13,931 bases of DNA from CAYJBP01 sp964368605 (GCA_964368605.1 CAYJBP010000064.1:1-13931), one strand, 5' to 3'. Counted from the stretch's first letter, positions 1-6,553 are shown. Numbers and translations are program-made. The notes: generated from the letters alone by a model not told the origin.

Positions 1-3
1 GCT

Positions 4-49
4 AAGGCCGTATAACTCGTCGCTTACGCTCCTCAAACATTACGGCCTT
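4..49. repeat. inverted repeat, 9-bp arms
   Basis: Bases 4-12 (aaggccgta) and 41-49 (tacggcctt) are exact reverse complements with 28 bases between them. It lies beyond the deoA stop and next to a second palindrome at 51-103. There is no T-run on either strand that would make it a clear terminator. It may be the edge of a dispersed intergenic repeat that continues outside the window. Confidence 0.45.
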
Positions 50-50
50 T

Positions 51-103
51 ATTTTTCATTTTCCAGACGGGGCAAAAACCGCCCCACCTGAAAAATGAAA
101 AAT
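51..103. repeat. imperfect palindrome, 23-bp arms
   Basis: Arms 51-73 and 81-103 pair over 23 positions with three mismatches around a 7-base loop (aaaaacc, 74-80). The inner stem is GGGGC/GCCCC and the outer stem is an A/T-rich block reading atttttcatttt on one side and its complement on the other. The A/T outer arms could supply a U-rich tail in either direction, so a bidirectional terminator is possible. A small mobile or dispersed palindromic element is the alternative. Confidence 0.6.
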
Positions 104-194
104 ACCGCTCCAACTACTTTTAGCTAGGTTAATAAATTATCTTATTGCATGGGCATTTTGGTCACAATCCTTATCTTCGTTCTTTATTCTTTTA

Positions 195-270
195 GGGTAT
201 TCAACTTCGGTTCGGATTATATCGGCCACCCTAGGGAAAACGATATAATCCGAACCAAAGTTGAATACCC
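195..270. repeat. near-perfect 30-bp inverted repeat
   Basis: Arms 195-224 and 241-270 are reverse complements at 29 of 30 positions (only 208 versus 257 fails), around a 16-base spacer that itself contains ccctaggg. It starts 28 bases beyond the deoA stop on the minus strand. Neither side has a clear T-tract, so it is not a textbook intrinsic terminator, though as RNA it would fold into a very stable hairpin that could protect the 3' end of the deo transcript. The length and near identity of the arms also fit a small palindromic insertion. Confidence 0.85.
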
Positions 271-297
271 AAAATACAGCGGCAGCTAGCGGTGCAG

Positions 298-1611
298 CTA
301 CCACTTCCCATACCCCAAATCCTCCGCACAAACAATTTTAGCCCACAGGGGCTCTAAATTGGGTTTATCCTGAGCAATTATAATCGCTTGTGCCAAATAT
401 TGCTCGGCTAAGGCCAAATCTGCACCCTGATTATAATGTAATTGGGCAATTACTGCGCCTTCTTCTACATAATCGCCGCATTTGGCCTTTAAAACCAGGC
501 CGGCAGCATAATCAATAGTATCTTCTTTATGCTTGCGCCCTGCCCCTAAGGCCAATGCTGCCAGGCCTATGTCCAATGCGGCAATTTGGCTTATATAACC
601 GCTTTGCTTGGAGCAAAAATCTTTTACTAAGGCCGCTTGCGGCAAATTGCTAATATCGCCGCCTTGAGCCTTAATAAATTGCTCAAACTTAGCCTTGGCC
701 TTGCCTTCGGTTAATAGCTTATTAGCCAAAACTCGCCCTTGCTCGCGACTGTCCGCTTTGCCGCTTAAACGGAAAATTTCGGCCGCTAATTCGCAGCAAA
801 GTTCGGCCAAATCCCCTGCTTGTTGATTGCTTAATACTCGGTATGCCTCGCTAATCTCTAGGGCATTGCCAATATTATAACCCAAGGGTTGCTCCATCGA
901 CGATAATATCGCTGCCGCCTTTTGGCCTGCTTTAAGGCCTAAACCTACCATTAACGAGGCCAATTCTTCGGCCTGTTTAGCATCGGCCATAAAAGCGCCA
1001 TTGCCATATTTAATATCCAGCATCAAAATATCCGCGCCTAAGGCCAGCTTTTTGCTCATAATACTGGCCGCAATCAGCGGAAAGCTGTTGACGGTAGCTG
1101 TAACATCACGCAAGGCATAGAGCTTTTTGTCGGCCGGGGTTAAATTGGCGGTTTGGCCGGTAAGGGCTAGGCCAATTTTATTAATTTGCGCCACAAAATC
1201 ATCATTGGCTAAATCACAGCTAAAACCTGCTATGGCCTCAAGCTTATCAATAGTACCGCCGGTATGCCCCAGGCCGCGGCCGGACATTTTAGCCACCTTA
1301 AGGTCGCCTGCTGCTATCAGGGGCAGCAGAATTAGGCTTACCTTATCACCTACGCCGCCGCTGGAATGCTTGTCGACGGTTAAGCCGTCAATTTGGCTTA
1401 AATCCAGCTTATCGCCGGAATCACGCATGGCATAGGTAAGGTTGATGGCCTCATCTTCATTCATACCATTTAAGTAAATGGCCATCAATAAGGCTGCTGC
1501 CTGATAGTCATAAATACGGTCGGCCGTGTATTCTTGAATAAAATAGTCGATTTCGGCCTTGGTTAAGGCCAAATTATCCCTTTTTTGGGCAATAATATCG
1601 ATAATATTCAT
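298..1611 (-). CDS. deoA: pyrimidine-nucleoside phosphorylase
   Basis: Cytosolic enzyme that splits thymidine, deoxyuridine or uridine with phosphate into the base and (deoxy)ribose 1-phosphate. The 437 residues match the family length (about 430-440). Visible motifs are the phosphate-site KHSSGGVGDK (81-90), the family signature SGRGLGHTGGTIDKLE (110-125), ALRDVTATV with the substrate Arg (168) and SIMSKK (183-188) with the catalytic Ser/Lys pair, then the C-terminal alpha/beta domain. The start is ATG, seven bases or less after an AGGAG (complement of 1617-1621). It is the last gene of deoB-punA-deoA, 14 bases after punA, and its product feeds phosphopentomutase encoded by deoB. The single-enzyme arrangement and sequence suit the broad-specificity Pdp type of Firmicutes as well as thymidine phosphorylase; I cannot separate these from sequence. 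The stop is followed by a 30-bp inverted repeat. Confidence 0.95.
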   Translation of the reverse strand: MNIIDIIAQKRDNLALTKAEIDYFIQEYTADRIYDYQAAALLMAIYLNGMNEDEAINLTYAMRDSGDKLDLSQIDGLTVDKHSSGGVGDKVSLILLPLIAAGDLKVAKMSGRGLGHTGGTIDKLEAIAGFSCDLANDDFVAQINKIGLALTGQTANLTPADKKLYALRDVTATVNSFPLIAASIMSKKLALGADILMLDIKYGNGAFMADAKQAEELASLMVGLGLKAGQKAAAILSSMEQPLGYNIGNALEISEAYRVLSNQQAGDLAELCCELAAEIFRLSGKADSREQGRVLANKLLTEGKAKAKFEQFIKAQGGDISNLPQAALVKDFCSKQSGYISQIAALDIGLAALALGAGRKHKEDTIDYAAGLVLKAKCGDYVEEGAVIAQLHYNQGADLALAEQYLAQAIIIAQDKPNLEPLWAKIVCAEDLGYGKW

Positions 1612-1625
1612 ATTTTCTCCTAAGT

Positions 1626-2468
1626 TTAGCCAATTTGCTCAACAATAGCACTAATCAAGGCCGCAAAATCATGCTCGGCTTGCTTAGAGGCCTCTAATAC
1701 CTCTTCATGGCTAAGCGGATTTTGATTTAGGCCTGCTGCCGGATTGGTAATGCAGGATATGCCCAATACTTTAAGCCCCAAATGATTGGCCGCAATCGCC
1801 TCCGGCACGGTAGACATACCCACCGCATCAGCCCCCATAATCCTGGCCATTTTAATTTCGGCCGGGGTTTCGTAGCTGGGGCCGGGGAAGGCGATATAAA
1901 CGCCCTCGGCAATATTTATGGCAAGCTCTTTGCCTTTAGCCATGGCAATAGCCGCTAAATCACGATTATAAGCCTCGCTCATATCGGGGAAGCGCGCCCC
2001 AAATTGATCGATATTCGGCCCGATTAAGGGGTTGAATCCTTGATAATTGATATGGTCTTTTATCACCATCAAAGTAGGTGGTTGAAAACCCTCGTTGATG
2101 CCGCCTGCGGCATTGGTGATGATGATTTGTTCAATACCCAATTGTGCCAACCAGCGCACCGGGGCAATAATATCGCTGGGGCTATGGCCTTCATAATAAT
2201 GATAACGCCCGGCCATGAGGATAACCGGCTTGCCGGCCAGCTTGCCGCTATACATGGTGGCGCTATGGCCAATAACCGTCGATTGTGGCGCATAGGGGAT
2301 GGCATCATAGGGCAGCGATTTGGCATCGGTTAGGCTTTTGGTTAAGGCCATCAAGCCCGAGCCTAGAATGATGGCGGTTTTGGCCAAATCTAAATGCTCG
2401 CTAATATAGGCCGCAGCCTCACCAACTTCGCTAATAATTTGTTCGGCAGTTTTAAAATCACTAAGCAT
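1626..2468 (-). CDS. punA: purine-nucleoside phosphorylase, class I trimeric type
   Basis: Cleaves inosine, guanosine and their deoxy forms with phosphate, giving the purine base and (deoxy)ribose 1-phosphate in the cytosol. At 280 residues it has the length of the trimeric PNP/MTAP family. Landmarks are GSGL (36-39), GH (67-68), GRYHYYEG (87-94), NAAGG (119-123), GPSYETPAE with the base-binding Glu (E200), VGMSTVPE (216-223), the purine-contacting Asn in ITN (N242) and a His at 254. One small oddity is GSGLM where most members have GSGLG in the phosphate loop. ATG start with AGGAGA (complement of 2475-2480) at proper spacing. It sits between deoB and deoA with gaps of 14 bases each side, so the three are surely co-transcribed. 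MTAP is the main alternative, but the NAADG/NAAGG and deo context favour PNP. Confidence 0.94.
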   Translation of the reverse strand: MLSDFKTAEQIISEVGEAAAYISEHLDLAKTAIILGSGLMALTKSLTDAKSLPYDAIPYAPQSTVIGHSATMYSGKLAGKPVILMAGRYHYYEGHSPSDIIAPVRWLAQLGIEQIIITNAAGGINEGFQPPTLMVIKDHINYQGFNPLIGPNIDQFGARFPDMSEAYNRDLAAIAMAKGKELAINIAEGVYIAFPGPSYETPAEIKMARIMGADAVGMSTVPEAIAANHLGLKVLGISCITNPAAGLNQNPLSHEEVLEASKQAEHDFAALISAIVEQIG

Positions 2469-2482
2469 AATAATTCTCCTTT

Positions 2483-3646
2483 TTAGTTTATTATTTTATC
2501 TAAAAAGCTGCTACCGGCCGTAGGCGGTTTAACTCCTAAATAAGCGGCTATGGTGGCACCTAAATCGGCAAAGCTGTTTAATAGGCCTAAATCGCAGGCC
2601 TTAACCTTAGGCCCATAAGCAATTAAAGGCACATTCTCTCGATTATGATCGGTGCCGGGGAAGGATGGGTCATTGCCATGGTCGGCGGTAATAAAAAGCA
2701 AATCATCCTCCTTAATTTGCGATAATATCTTGGGCAAAAACTGATCAAAGTCCAATAAGGCTTGGCCATAGCCTTCAATATCATTACGATGGCCATATAG
2801 CATATCAAAATCGACCAAATTGGCAAAGATTAGGCCATTATCGATGGTTTGCATGGCCTCGATAATGCCAGCCAAAGATTCCTGATTATTATGGGCGCTA
2901 AAGCTATCGGTAATGCCTTTGGCGGCAAAAATATCTTTGATTTTACCAATCGAAGCCACCGGCAAATTATTGGCCACTAAATTGCTTAGCAAATTGCCAT
3001 CGGGAGGCAAAAGGGAATAATCATGGCGGTTTTCGGTGCGGTAAAAATTGCCGATATCGCCTTTAAAGGGTCTGGCAATTACCCGACCTACGCCATGCTC
3101 GCCTTGCAAAATATCGCGTGCCTTTTGGCAGGCTGCATATAATTCTGTAAGCGGAATAATATCCTCATGGGCGGCAACCTGAAAAACGCTATCGGCCGAG
3201 GTATAAACAATAAAATCGCCGCTAGCCACATGCTTTGCCCCTAATTCTTCAATAATCTTTATGCCCGAGGCTACTTTATTGCCCAAATAACCACGGCCTG
3301 TGGCTGCACAAAAAGCCTCGATAATCTCGGCGGGGAAGCCATTGGGGTAGGTGGGCATTGGTTTGGGCAAAATGATACCGCATATTTCCCAGTGGCCGCT
3401 GGTGGTATCCTTGCCCGAGGATTTAGGCGCCATTGCCCCAAAGGCCGCTTGGGCATTTTTGGCCGGCGGCACGGTAGGCAAGGAAAAAATATTGCCCAGC
3501 CCCATTTTTTGTAGATTAGGCAAGGCGGTATTGCTAATAGTTAAGGTATGCAGCAGGGTGTTTGCACCGATATCACCATAATTGGCCGCATCGGCGGCCT
3601 CGCCAATGCCTACGCTATCCAAAACAATAATAATTGCTCTTTTCAC
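2483..3646 (-). CDS. deoB: phosphopentomutase
   Basis: Interconverts ribose/deoxyribose 1-phosphate and 5-phosphate, linking the two phosphorylases downstream to central carbon metabolism. It belongs to the alkaline-phosphatase superfamily with two divalent metals. The 387 residues fit the family (about 390). Metal ligands inferred from the Bacillus enzyme are all present: D10 in VLDSVGIGEA, D281 and H286 in LVDFDMLYGHR, D322-H323 in ITADHGND and H334 in GTDHNRE. The phosphorylated Thr is T81 in GKDTTSGHWE; the residue two further on is Ser rather than the more usual Thr. The start is GTG (complement of 3644-3646), preceded by AGGTGA (complement of 3651-3656); no nearer in-frame ATG gives a complete N-terminus. 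First gene of deoB-punA-deoA, with a long hairpin 48 bases upstream that may bear on its expression. Confidence 0.96.
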   Translation of the reverse strand: MKRAIIIVLDSVGIGEAADAANYGDIGANTLLHTLTISNTALPNLQKMGLGNIFSLPTVPPAKNAQAAFGAMAPKSSGKDTTSGHWEICGIILPKPMPTYPNGFPAEIIEAFCAATGRGYLGNKVASGIKIIEELGAKHVASGDFIVYTSADSVFQVAAHEDIIPLTELYAACQKARDILQGEHGVGRVIARPFKGDIGNFYRTENRHDYSLLPPDGNLLSNLVANNLPVASIGKIKDIFAAKGITDSFSAHNNQESLAGIIEAMQTIDNGLIFANLVDFDMLYGHRNDIEGYGQALLDFDQFLPKILSQIKEDDLLFITADHGNDPSFPGTDHNRENVPLIAYGPKVKACDLGLLNSFADLGATIAAYLGVKPPTAGSSFLDKIIN

Positions 3647-3679
3647 AAAATCACCTACTATTTAATTTATGTATATATA

Positions 3680-3748
3680 AGTATAGATTTCGGTTTAATA
3701 ATCAAAATACCTGCCTAACTTAAATAAGGCAGGGTTTGGATTATTAAA
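3680..3748 (-). promoter_or_regulatory. long hairpin and weak promoter upstream of deoB
   Basis: Bases 3694-3703 and 3739-3748 pair perfectly (10 bp); inside them 3710-3716 and 3727-3733 pair perfectly (cctgcct/aggcagg), and most of the intervening bases also pair, giving a stem of about 20 bp with a 10-base loop. No T-run follows on the minus strand, so it is unlikely to be a terminator for the ACT gene, which already has one at 3757-3795. A minus-strand -10-like TATACT (complement of 3680-3685) with a poor -35 (TTTTGA, complement of 3702-3707) overlaps the arm nearest deoB. An operator for a repressor of the deo genes, or an RNA leader structure, are both possible. Confidence 0.4.
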
Positions 3749-3756
3749 GTAAGCAT

Positions 3757-3795
3757 AAAAAAACAGGCAACCAATAATCAAACTTGGCTACCTGC
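3757..3795 (-). terminator. intrinsic terminator of the paaK-ACT operon
   Basis: Read on the minus strand, an 11-bp stem (3784-3794 with 3764-3774, two G-U pairs) with a 9-base loop is followed directly by seven Ts (complement of 3757-3763). It starts 22 bases after the ACT gene stop, where a rho-independent terminator is expected. Confidence 0.88.
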
Positions 3796-3816
3796 TTTAA
3801 TATAAAAAATAAATAT

Positions 3817-4248
3817 TTATCTGCTATAAACTTCTTCGGGGTTTAATAATTGAATACCACTTTCTTTAAGGGCATCTTTGGCCAAATCCATTTTATCTAC
3901 CTTAATGATATTAAGCGCAGTATCCTTACTGTTGCCAAAGAAGGCATAAATATATTCCACATTTATGCCTGCATTATCTAATGCAGTAAGGCCTTTATTG
4001 ATGCCGCCGGGCACATCGGGAACTTCCATGGCTAAAACTTCGGTTTCCCGTACGGTAAAACCGCATTCTTTTAGGGCTTGATAGGCCTTAGATGGATCGT
4101 CTACAATTAAACGTAATATACCAAAATCGGAGGTATCGGCCACCGACAAAGCCCTAATATTGATATTATTGGCCGCCAAGCAACCGGTTACGGCGATTAA
4201 ACGCCCTTGCTTATTTTCGATAAATACAGATATCTGCCTTACACTCAT
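3817..4248 (-). CDS. tandem ACT-domain amino-acid-binding protein
   Basis: A 143-residue protein made of two ACT domains (about residues 2-66 and 70-140) and nothing else. ACT domains bind amino acids and act as sensors. The first begins with the typical RQISVFIENKQGRL, where a beta strand leads to an N-x-x-G-R-L turn; the second has the similar EVPDVPGGI turn. There is no catalytic or DNA-binding domain, so any effect must come through a partner or by buffering a ligand. Small double-ACT proteins of this kind are often found beside phenylacetate-CoA ligase and indolepyruvate ferredoxin oxidoreductase genes in anaerobes, and here it follows paaK by 89 bases on the same strand. A very strong AGGAGG (complement of 4256-4261) precedes the ATG. 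The ligand may be phenylalanine or another aromatic amino acid (inference from the operon). A terminator follows. Confidence 0.85.
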   Translation of the reverse strand: MSVRQISVFIENKQGRLIAVTGCLAANNINIRALSVADTSDFGILRLIVDDPSKAYQALKECGFTVRETEVLAMEVPDVPGGINKGLTALDNAGINVEYIYAFFGNSKDTALNIIKVDKMDLAKDALKESGIQLLNPEEVYSR

Positions 4249-4337
4249 TTAAAATCCTCCTTTTACAACTAACTAATTAGTATATGTTTCGTTACAGATT
4301 AACTAATTTCCTGCTTTTACCTGGTAGGGGCGGCTTA

Positions 4338-5642
4338 TTAAAGCTTGCGATTATCGGTAACATGCTTGGCCTTACCTTCGCTGCGCATAAGGCTATGCGG
4401 CTCAACTAGGGTAATCTTGCAAGCTAAACCTAAGGTAGATACCACTTTGCTCTTAATTGCCGAACGCAAATCTTCCAAAGCACGTACTTTGTCCGAGAGC
4501 ATTTCTTCCGATACTTCTACCTGAATTTCCAGGGTATCTAAATTATCTATTCTGTCCACAATAATATGATAGTGCGGCGAGAGCATGCTTTCTTTCATGT
4601 CCATCAAAACGCTTTCGATTTGCGATGGGAAAACATTTACGCCACGGATAATCAGCATATCATCGGAACGGCCGATTACCTTATTCATCCGCACATGGGT
4701 GCGGCCGCAGCTGCAATCTTGATAGTTTAATGAAGTTAAATCCCTGGTACGATATCTAATCATCGGGATACCTTCTTTAGTTAAGCAGGTAAATACCAAT
4801 TCGCCTATTTGGCCTTCGGGCAAGGGCTCGAGGGTGATTGGGTCGATAATTTCCGGATAAAAATGGTCTTCAAAAATATGCATACCATCTTTGGCGCTAC
4901 ATTCCATCGATACACCGGGGCCCATTACTTCGCTTAAGCCATAGATATCATAGGCATCGATGCCATAACTTTCTTCTAATTGGGCGCGCATTTCATTGGT
5001 CCATGGTTCGGCGCCAAAAATGCCTTGTTTTAAGGGCAGGGTTTTGGGGTCGATGCCCATTTCTTCCAGCACTTCCAGCATATAGAGGGCAAAGGATGGG
5101 GTGGCACATAGGGTGGTTGTGCCAAAATCATTAAGCAACATGGCTTGGCGCTGGGAATTACCGGTAGAGGTGGGAATAACCGATACGCCTAATTGTTCGG
5201 CACCATAATGCATGCCCAGGCCGCCGGTAAACAGGCCATAGCCATAGGAGATTTGTACGATATCTTCGGGGGTGCAGCCGGCCGAGCAAAGGCTGCGAGC
5301 GGCAACCTCCGACCATACTTGTAAGTCGTTACGGGTATAGCCAACGGTGGTGGGCTTGCCGGTGGTGCCGGATGAGGCATGCAAGCGCACAATTTGCGAC
5401 ATAGGCACGCCAAAGCGGCCAAAGGGGTAGCTATCGCGCAAATCTTGTTTGGTGGTAAAGGGCAATTTGGCTATATCTTTTAGGCTTTTTACATCTTCGG
5501 GAACCAGGCCTTTTTCTTGCATGGCTTGCCTAAAGGGTTCTACATTGTGGTAGGCATGGCTAACAATATTTTGTAATCTTGATAATTGCAATTCGGCCAA
5601 TTGTTCACGGGGCATGGTTTCCAGCGGTTTGTTCCAGTACAT
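4338..5642 (-). CDS. paaK: phenylacetate-CoA ligase
   Basis: Adenylate-forming ligase that turns an aryl acetate (phenylacetate, possibly indoleacetate) plus ATP and CoA into the aryl-acetyl-CoA. Landmarks in the 434-residue protein are the ATP loop SSGTTGKPT (90-98), YDIYGLSEVMGPG (231-243), RYRTRDL (306-312), GRSDDMLIIRGVNVFPSQIE (334-353) at the hinge, and a C-terminal EGKAKH with the likely catalytic Lys (about 424-426). Length equals the usual PaaK. I place the start at the ATG at 5642, with AGGAG (complement of 5650-5654) seven bases upstream and the family-typical N-terminus MYWNKPLETM; an in-frame ATG 87 bases further upstream falls inside the leader terminator and is not credible. 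The gene lies under a phenylalanine-type T-box, so its role is probably to scavenge phenylacetate for phenylalanine synthesis, not to degrade it. Substrate is not provable from sequence. Confidence 0.93.
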   Translation of the reverse strand: MYWNKPLETMPREQLAELQLSRLQNIVSHAYHNVEPFRQAMQEKGLVPEDVKSLKDIAKLPFTTKQDLRDSYPFGRFGVPMSQIVRLHASSGTTGKPTTVGYTRNDLQVWSEVAARSLCSAGCTPEDIVQISYGYGLFTGGLGMHYGAEQLGVSVIPTSTGNSQRQAMLLNDFGTTTLCATPSFALYMLEVLEEMGIDPKTLPLKQGIFGAEPWTNEMRAQLEESYGIDAYDIYGLSEVMGPGVSMECSAKDGMHIFEDHFYPEIIDPITLEPLPEGQIGELVFTCLTKEGIPMIRYRTRDLTSLNYQDCSCGRTHVRMNKVIGRSDDMLIIRGVNVFPSQIESVLMDMKESMLSPHYHIIVDRIDNLDTLEIQVEVSEEMLSDKVRALEDLRSAIKSKVVSTLGLACKITLVEPHSLMRSEGKAKHVTDNRKL

Positions 5643-5675
5643 AGTAATTCTCCTATCCATAATAAATATTTTATT

Positions 5676-5711
5676 AAATAAAAAACTCCATCCCCTGCTA
5701 GGGACGAAGTT
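5676..5711 (-). terminator. T-box attenuator (terminator form)
   Basis: On the minus strand the sequence from the complement of 5711 (aacttcgtccct) pairs with the following aggggatggagtt, with a few G-U pairs and one bulge, and is followed by six Ts (complement of 5680-5685) and a further T-rich stretch. Its 5' arm overlaps the 3' half of the T-box antiterminator, so the two folds exclude each other. It stops transcription before paaK when charged tRNA is plentiful. Confidence 0.92.
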
Positions 5712-5938
5712 ATCCGTGTTACCACCCAAATTGATCTATAAAGATCCACTTTAGTTTCCGATAACGGGGAAAACCGTTCATTACTACTCAAAAATTTTAA
5801 ATAAAATTTTCTTTAAAATGAAAGCTCGGGAGTGAATTTCCAAAAGGGCATTTATTTGGCTTACAGCCTGGGCCAAACTCTCTGTAAAATACCGTAAATT
5901 GTACTTATCTCCGTCATGGCATTGCGTATAATACTGAT
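5676..5938 (-). promoter_or_regulatory. T-box riboswitch, probable tRNA-Phe (UUC) specificity
   Basis: A tRNA-sensing leader RNA on the minus strand. In order it shows: the Stem I base and loop-E side (GGAG from 5912, AGUA at 5905-5902); the conserved ACAGAGAG segment near 5880; the 3' side of the specifier loop, GGAAA-UUC-A-CUCC, with CUCC (5832-5829) pairing back to GGAG; the GAACGG/CCGUUAU stem III; the GGAUC/GAUC linker; and the antiterminator GGGUGGUAACACGG (5727-5714) with the UGGU bulge (5724-5721) that pairs with an uncharged ACCA end. The specifier is best read as UUC (complement of 5834-5836), because the following ACUCCCGAGC matches the spacing I know from other T-boxes; AUU one base earlier is the alternative. 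Uncharged tRNA-Phe would favour readthrough into paaK and the ACT gene. Confidence 0.93.
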
Positions 5939-5946
5939 TAGTGATT

Positions 5947-5974
5947 ATTATAACACAAAGCCTATATTTGTCAA
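5947..5974 (-). promoter_or_regulatory. sigma-A type promoter of the T-box-paaK-ACT operon
   Basis: On the minus strand a perfect TTGACA (complement of 5969-5974) and a perfect TATAAT (complement of 5947-5952) are separated by 16 bases. Transcription should begin near 5940, just ahead of T-box Stem I, as expected for an attenuation-controlled operon with a strong constitutive promoter. Confidence 0.9.
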
Positions 5975-6057
5975 GATTTTTTTAAGCATAATTTATGATT
6001 TTAAGGGTAAAATAAGTTTGACGATAAAGTCAATAAAAAATTTTAGGAGGATTTATA

Positions 6058-6216
6058 ATGGCTAAAAATAATAAGAATAAGCAATTAAGCAATTGCAATG
6101 GTAAAAATCAAACTCAGAATCAAAATCAAAATCAAACCCAAAACAGCAGCATTAATAAGGGCGATTGCCAAACGGAAAATAAGTTAAATAATAAGATGCA
6201 AAATAAGCAATATTAG
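6058..6216 (+). CDS. small Asn/Gln/Lys-rich protein of unknown function
   Basis: A 52-residue open reading frame, ATG to TAG, that I do not recognise. It is preceded by AGGAGG (6045-6050) seven bases before the ATG, the best ribosome binding site in the window, and followed within 25 bases by a hairpin terminator, which is why I call it a real monocistronic gene. By count, 25 of 52 residues are Asn or Gln and 8 are Lys; it starts MAKNNKNKQL, has a run of alternating Asn and Gln at about residues 20-29, and holds two cysteines (13 and 37). There is no signal peptide, membrane segment or folded-domain signature; it is likely disordered and basic. Tandem caaaat/caaact units at the DNA level encode the Asn-Gln run and could vary in number between strains. 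It is divergent from the T-box operon. Resemblance to N/Q-rich spore proteins is superficial. Confidence 0.72.
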   Translation: MAKNNKNKQLSNCNGKNQTQNQNQNQTQNSSINKGDCQTENKLNNKMQNKQY

Positions 6217-6235
6217 GTTAAGCATTGAAGATAAT

Positions 6236-6265
6236 GGGGAGCGAGGTTTACTTCGCTCCTTTTAT
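6236..6265 (+). terminator. intrinsic terminator after the Asn/Gln-rich gene
   Basis: Bases 6238-6245 (ggagcgag) pair with 6252-6259 (ttcgctcc, one G-U) around a 6-base loop, followed by tttt at 6260-6263. It lies 21 bases past the stop codon at 6214-6216, and isolates the small gene from ileS. Confidence 0.85.
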
Positions 6266-6553
6266 ATTGGCGGCAAGTAGAAATTTTTTTAAAAGTAAAA
6301 AGCAATATAAATCAAGAAAAAAATCAATCTGGCGTAAAAGAACTTAAACCGTTTTGATTAAAGTCTTTTTACGCTAATTAAATAGTCATAAAAAATCTTA
6401 AAATCAAACATAAAAAAACAATAAATATTCCCCAAGCAGGAAAAACGCCATCCTTGGCGAATGTATTAATTTTGGTAGGTTTTGCAAATATTTTTGCTAA
6501 TTAGGTAGCATTATATAGGTAGAATCGTCCGATTAAATTATATATGATTTTGA
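6264..6553 (+). other. gene-free leader region upstream of ileS
   Basis: No open reading frame of note. Two hairpins are visible: 6332-6345 with 6361-6374 (gcgtaaaa and ttttacgc at the base, two mismatches inside, then actt/aagt), and 6446-6450 with 6455-6459 (cgcca-tcct-tggcg) flanked by agcagga and cgaat. There is no T-box core (no GGGTGG-ACCGCG sequence) and no T-tract terminator after either hairpin. A/T-rich DNA at 6490-6545 presumably holds the ileS promoter, but I find no convincing -35/-10 pair. Confidence 0.6.

Noticed and set aside
137..331. 64-codon minus-strand frame overlapping the deoA 3' end
   Set aside because: It runs through both arms of the 195-270 inverted repeat, overlaps the end of deoA, has no ribosome binding site and resembles no family I know.
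1127..1435. 102-codon plus-strand frame inside deoA
   Set aside because: Antisense shadow of a fully conserved enzyme; no start signals and no family match.
5643..5729. Upstream ATG giving paaK 29 extra residues
   Set aside because: The extension is the T-box terminator and its T-run read as protein; the ATG at 5642 has a proper AGGAG and the family N-terminus.
5833..5839. AUU (Ile) as T-box specifier
   Set aside because: Possible by eye, since GAA-AUU also occurs, but the spacing to CCCGAGC and the purine after the triplet favour UUC. Kept as an alternative, not as the call.
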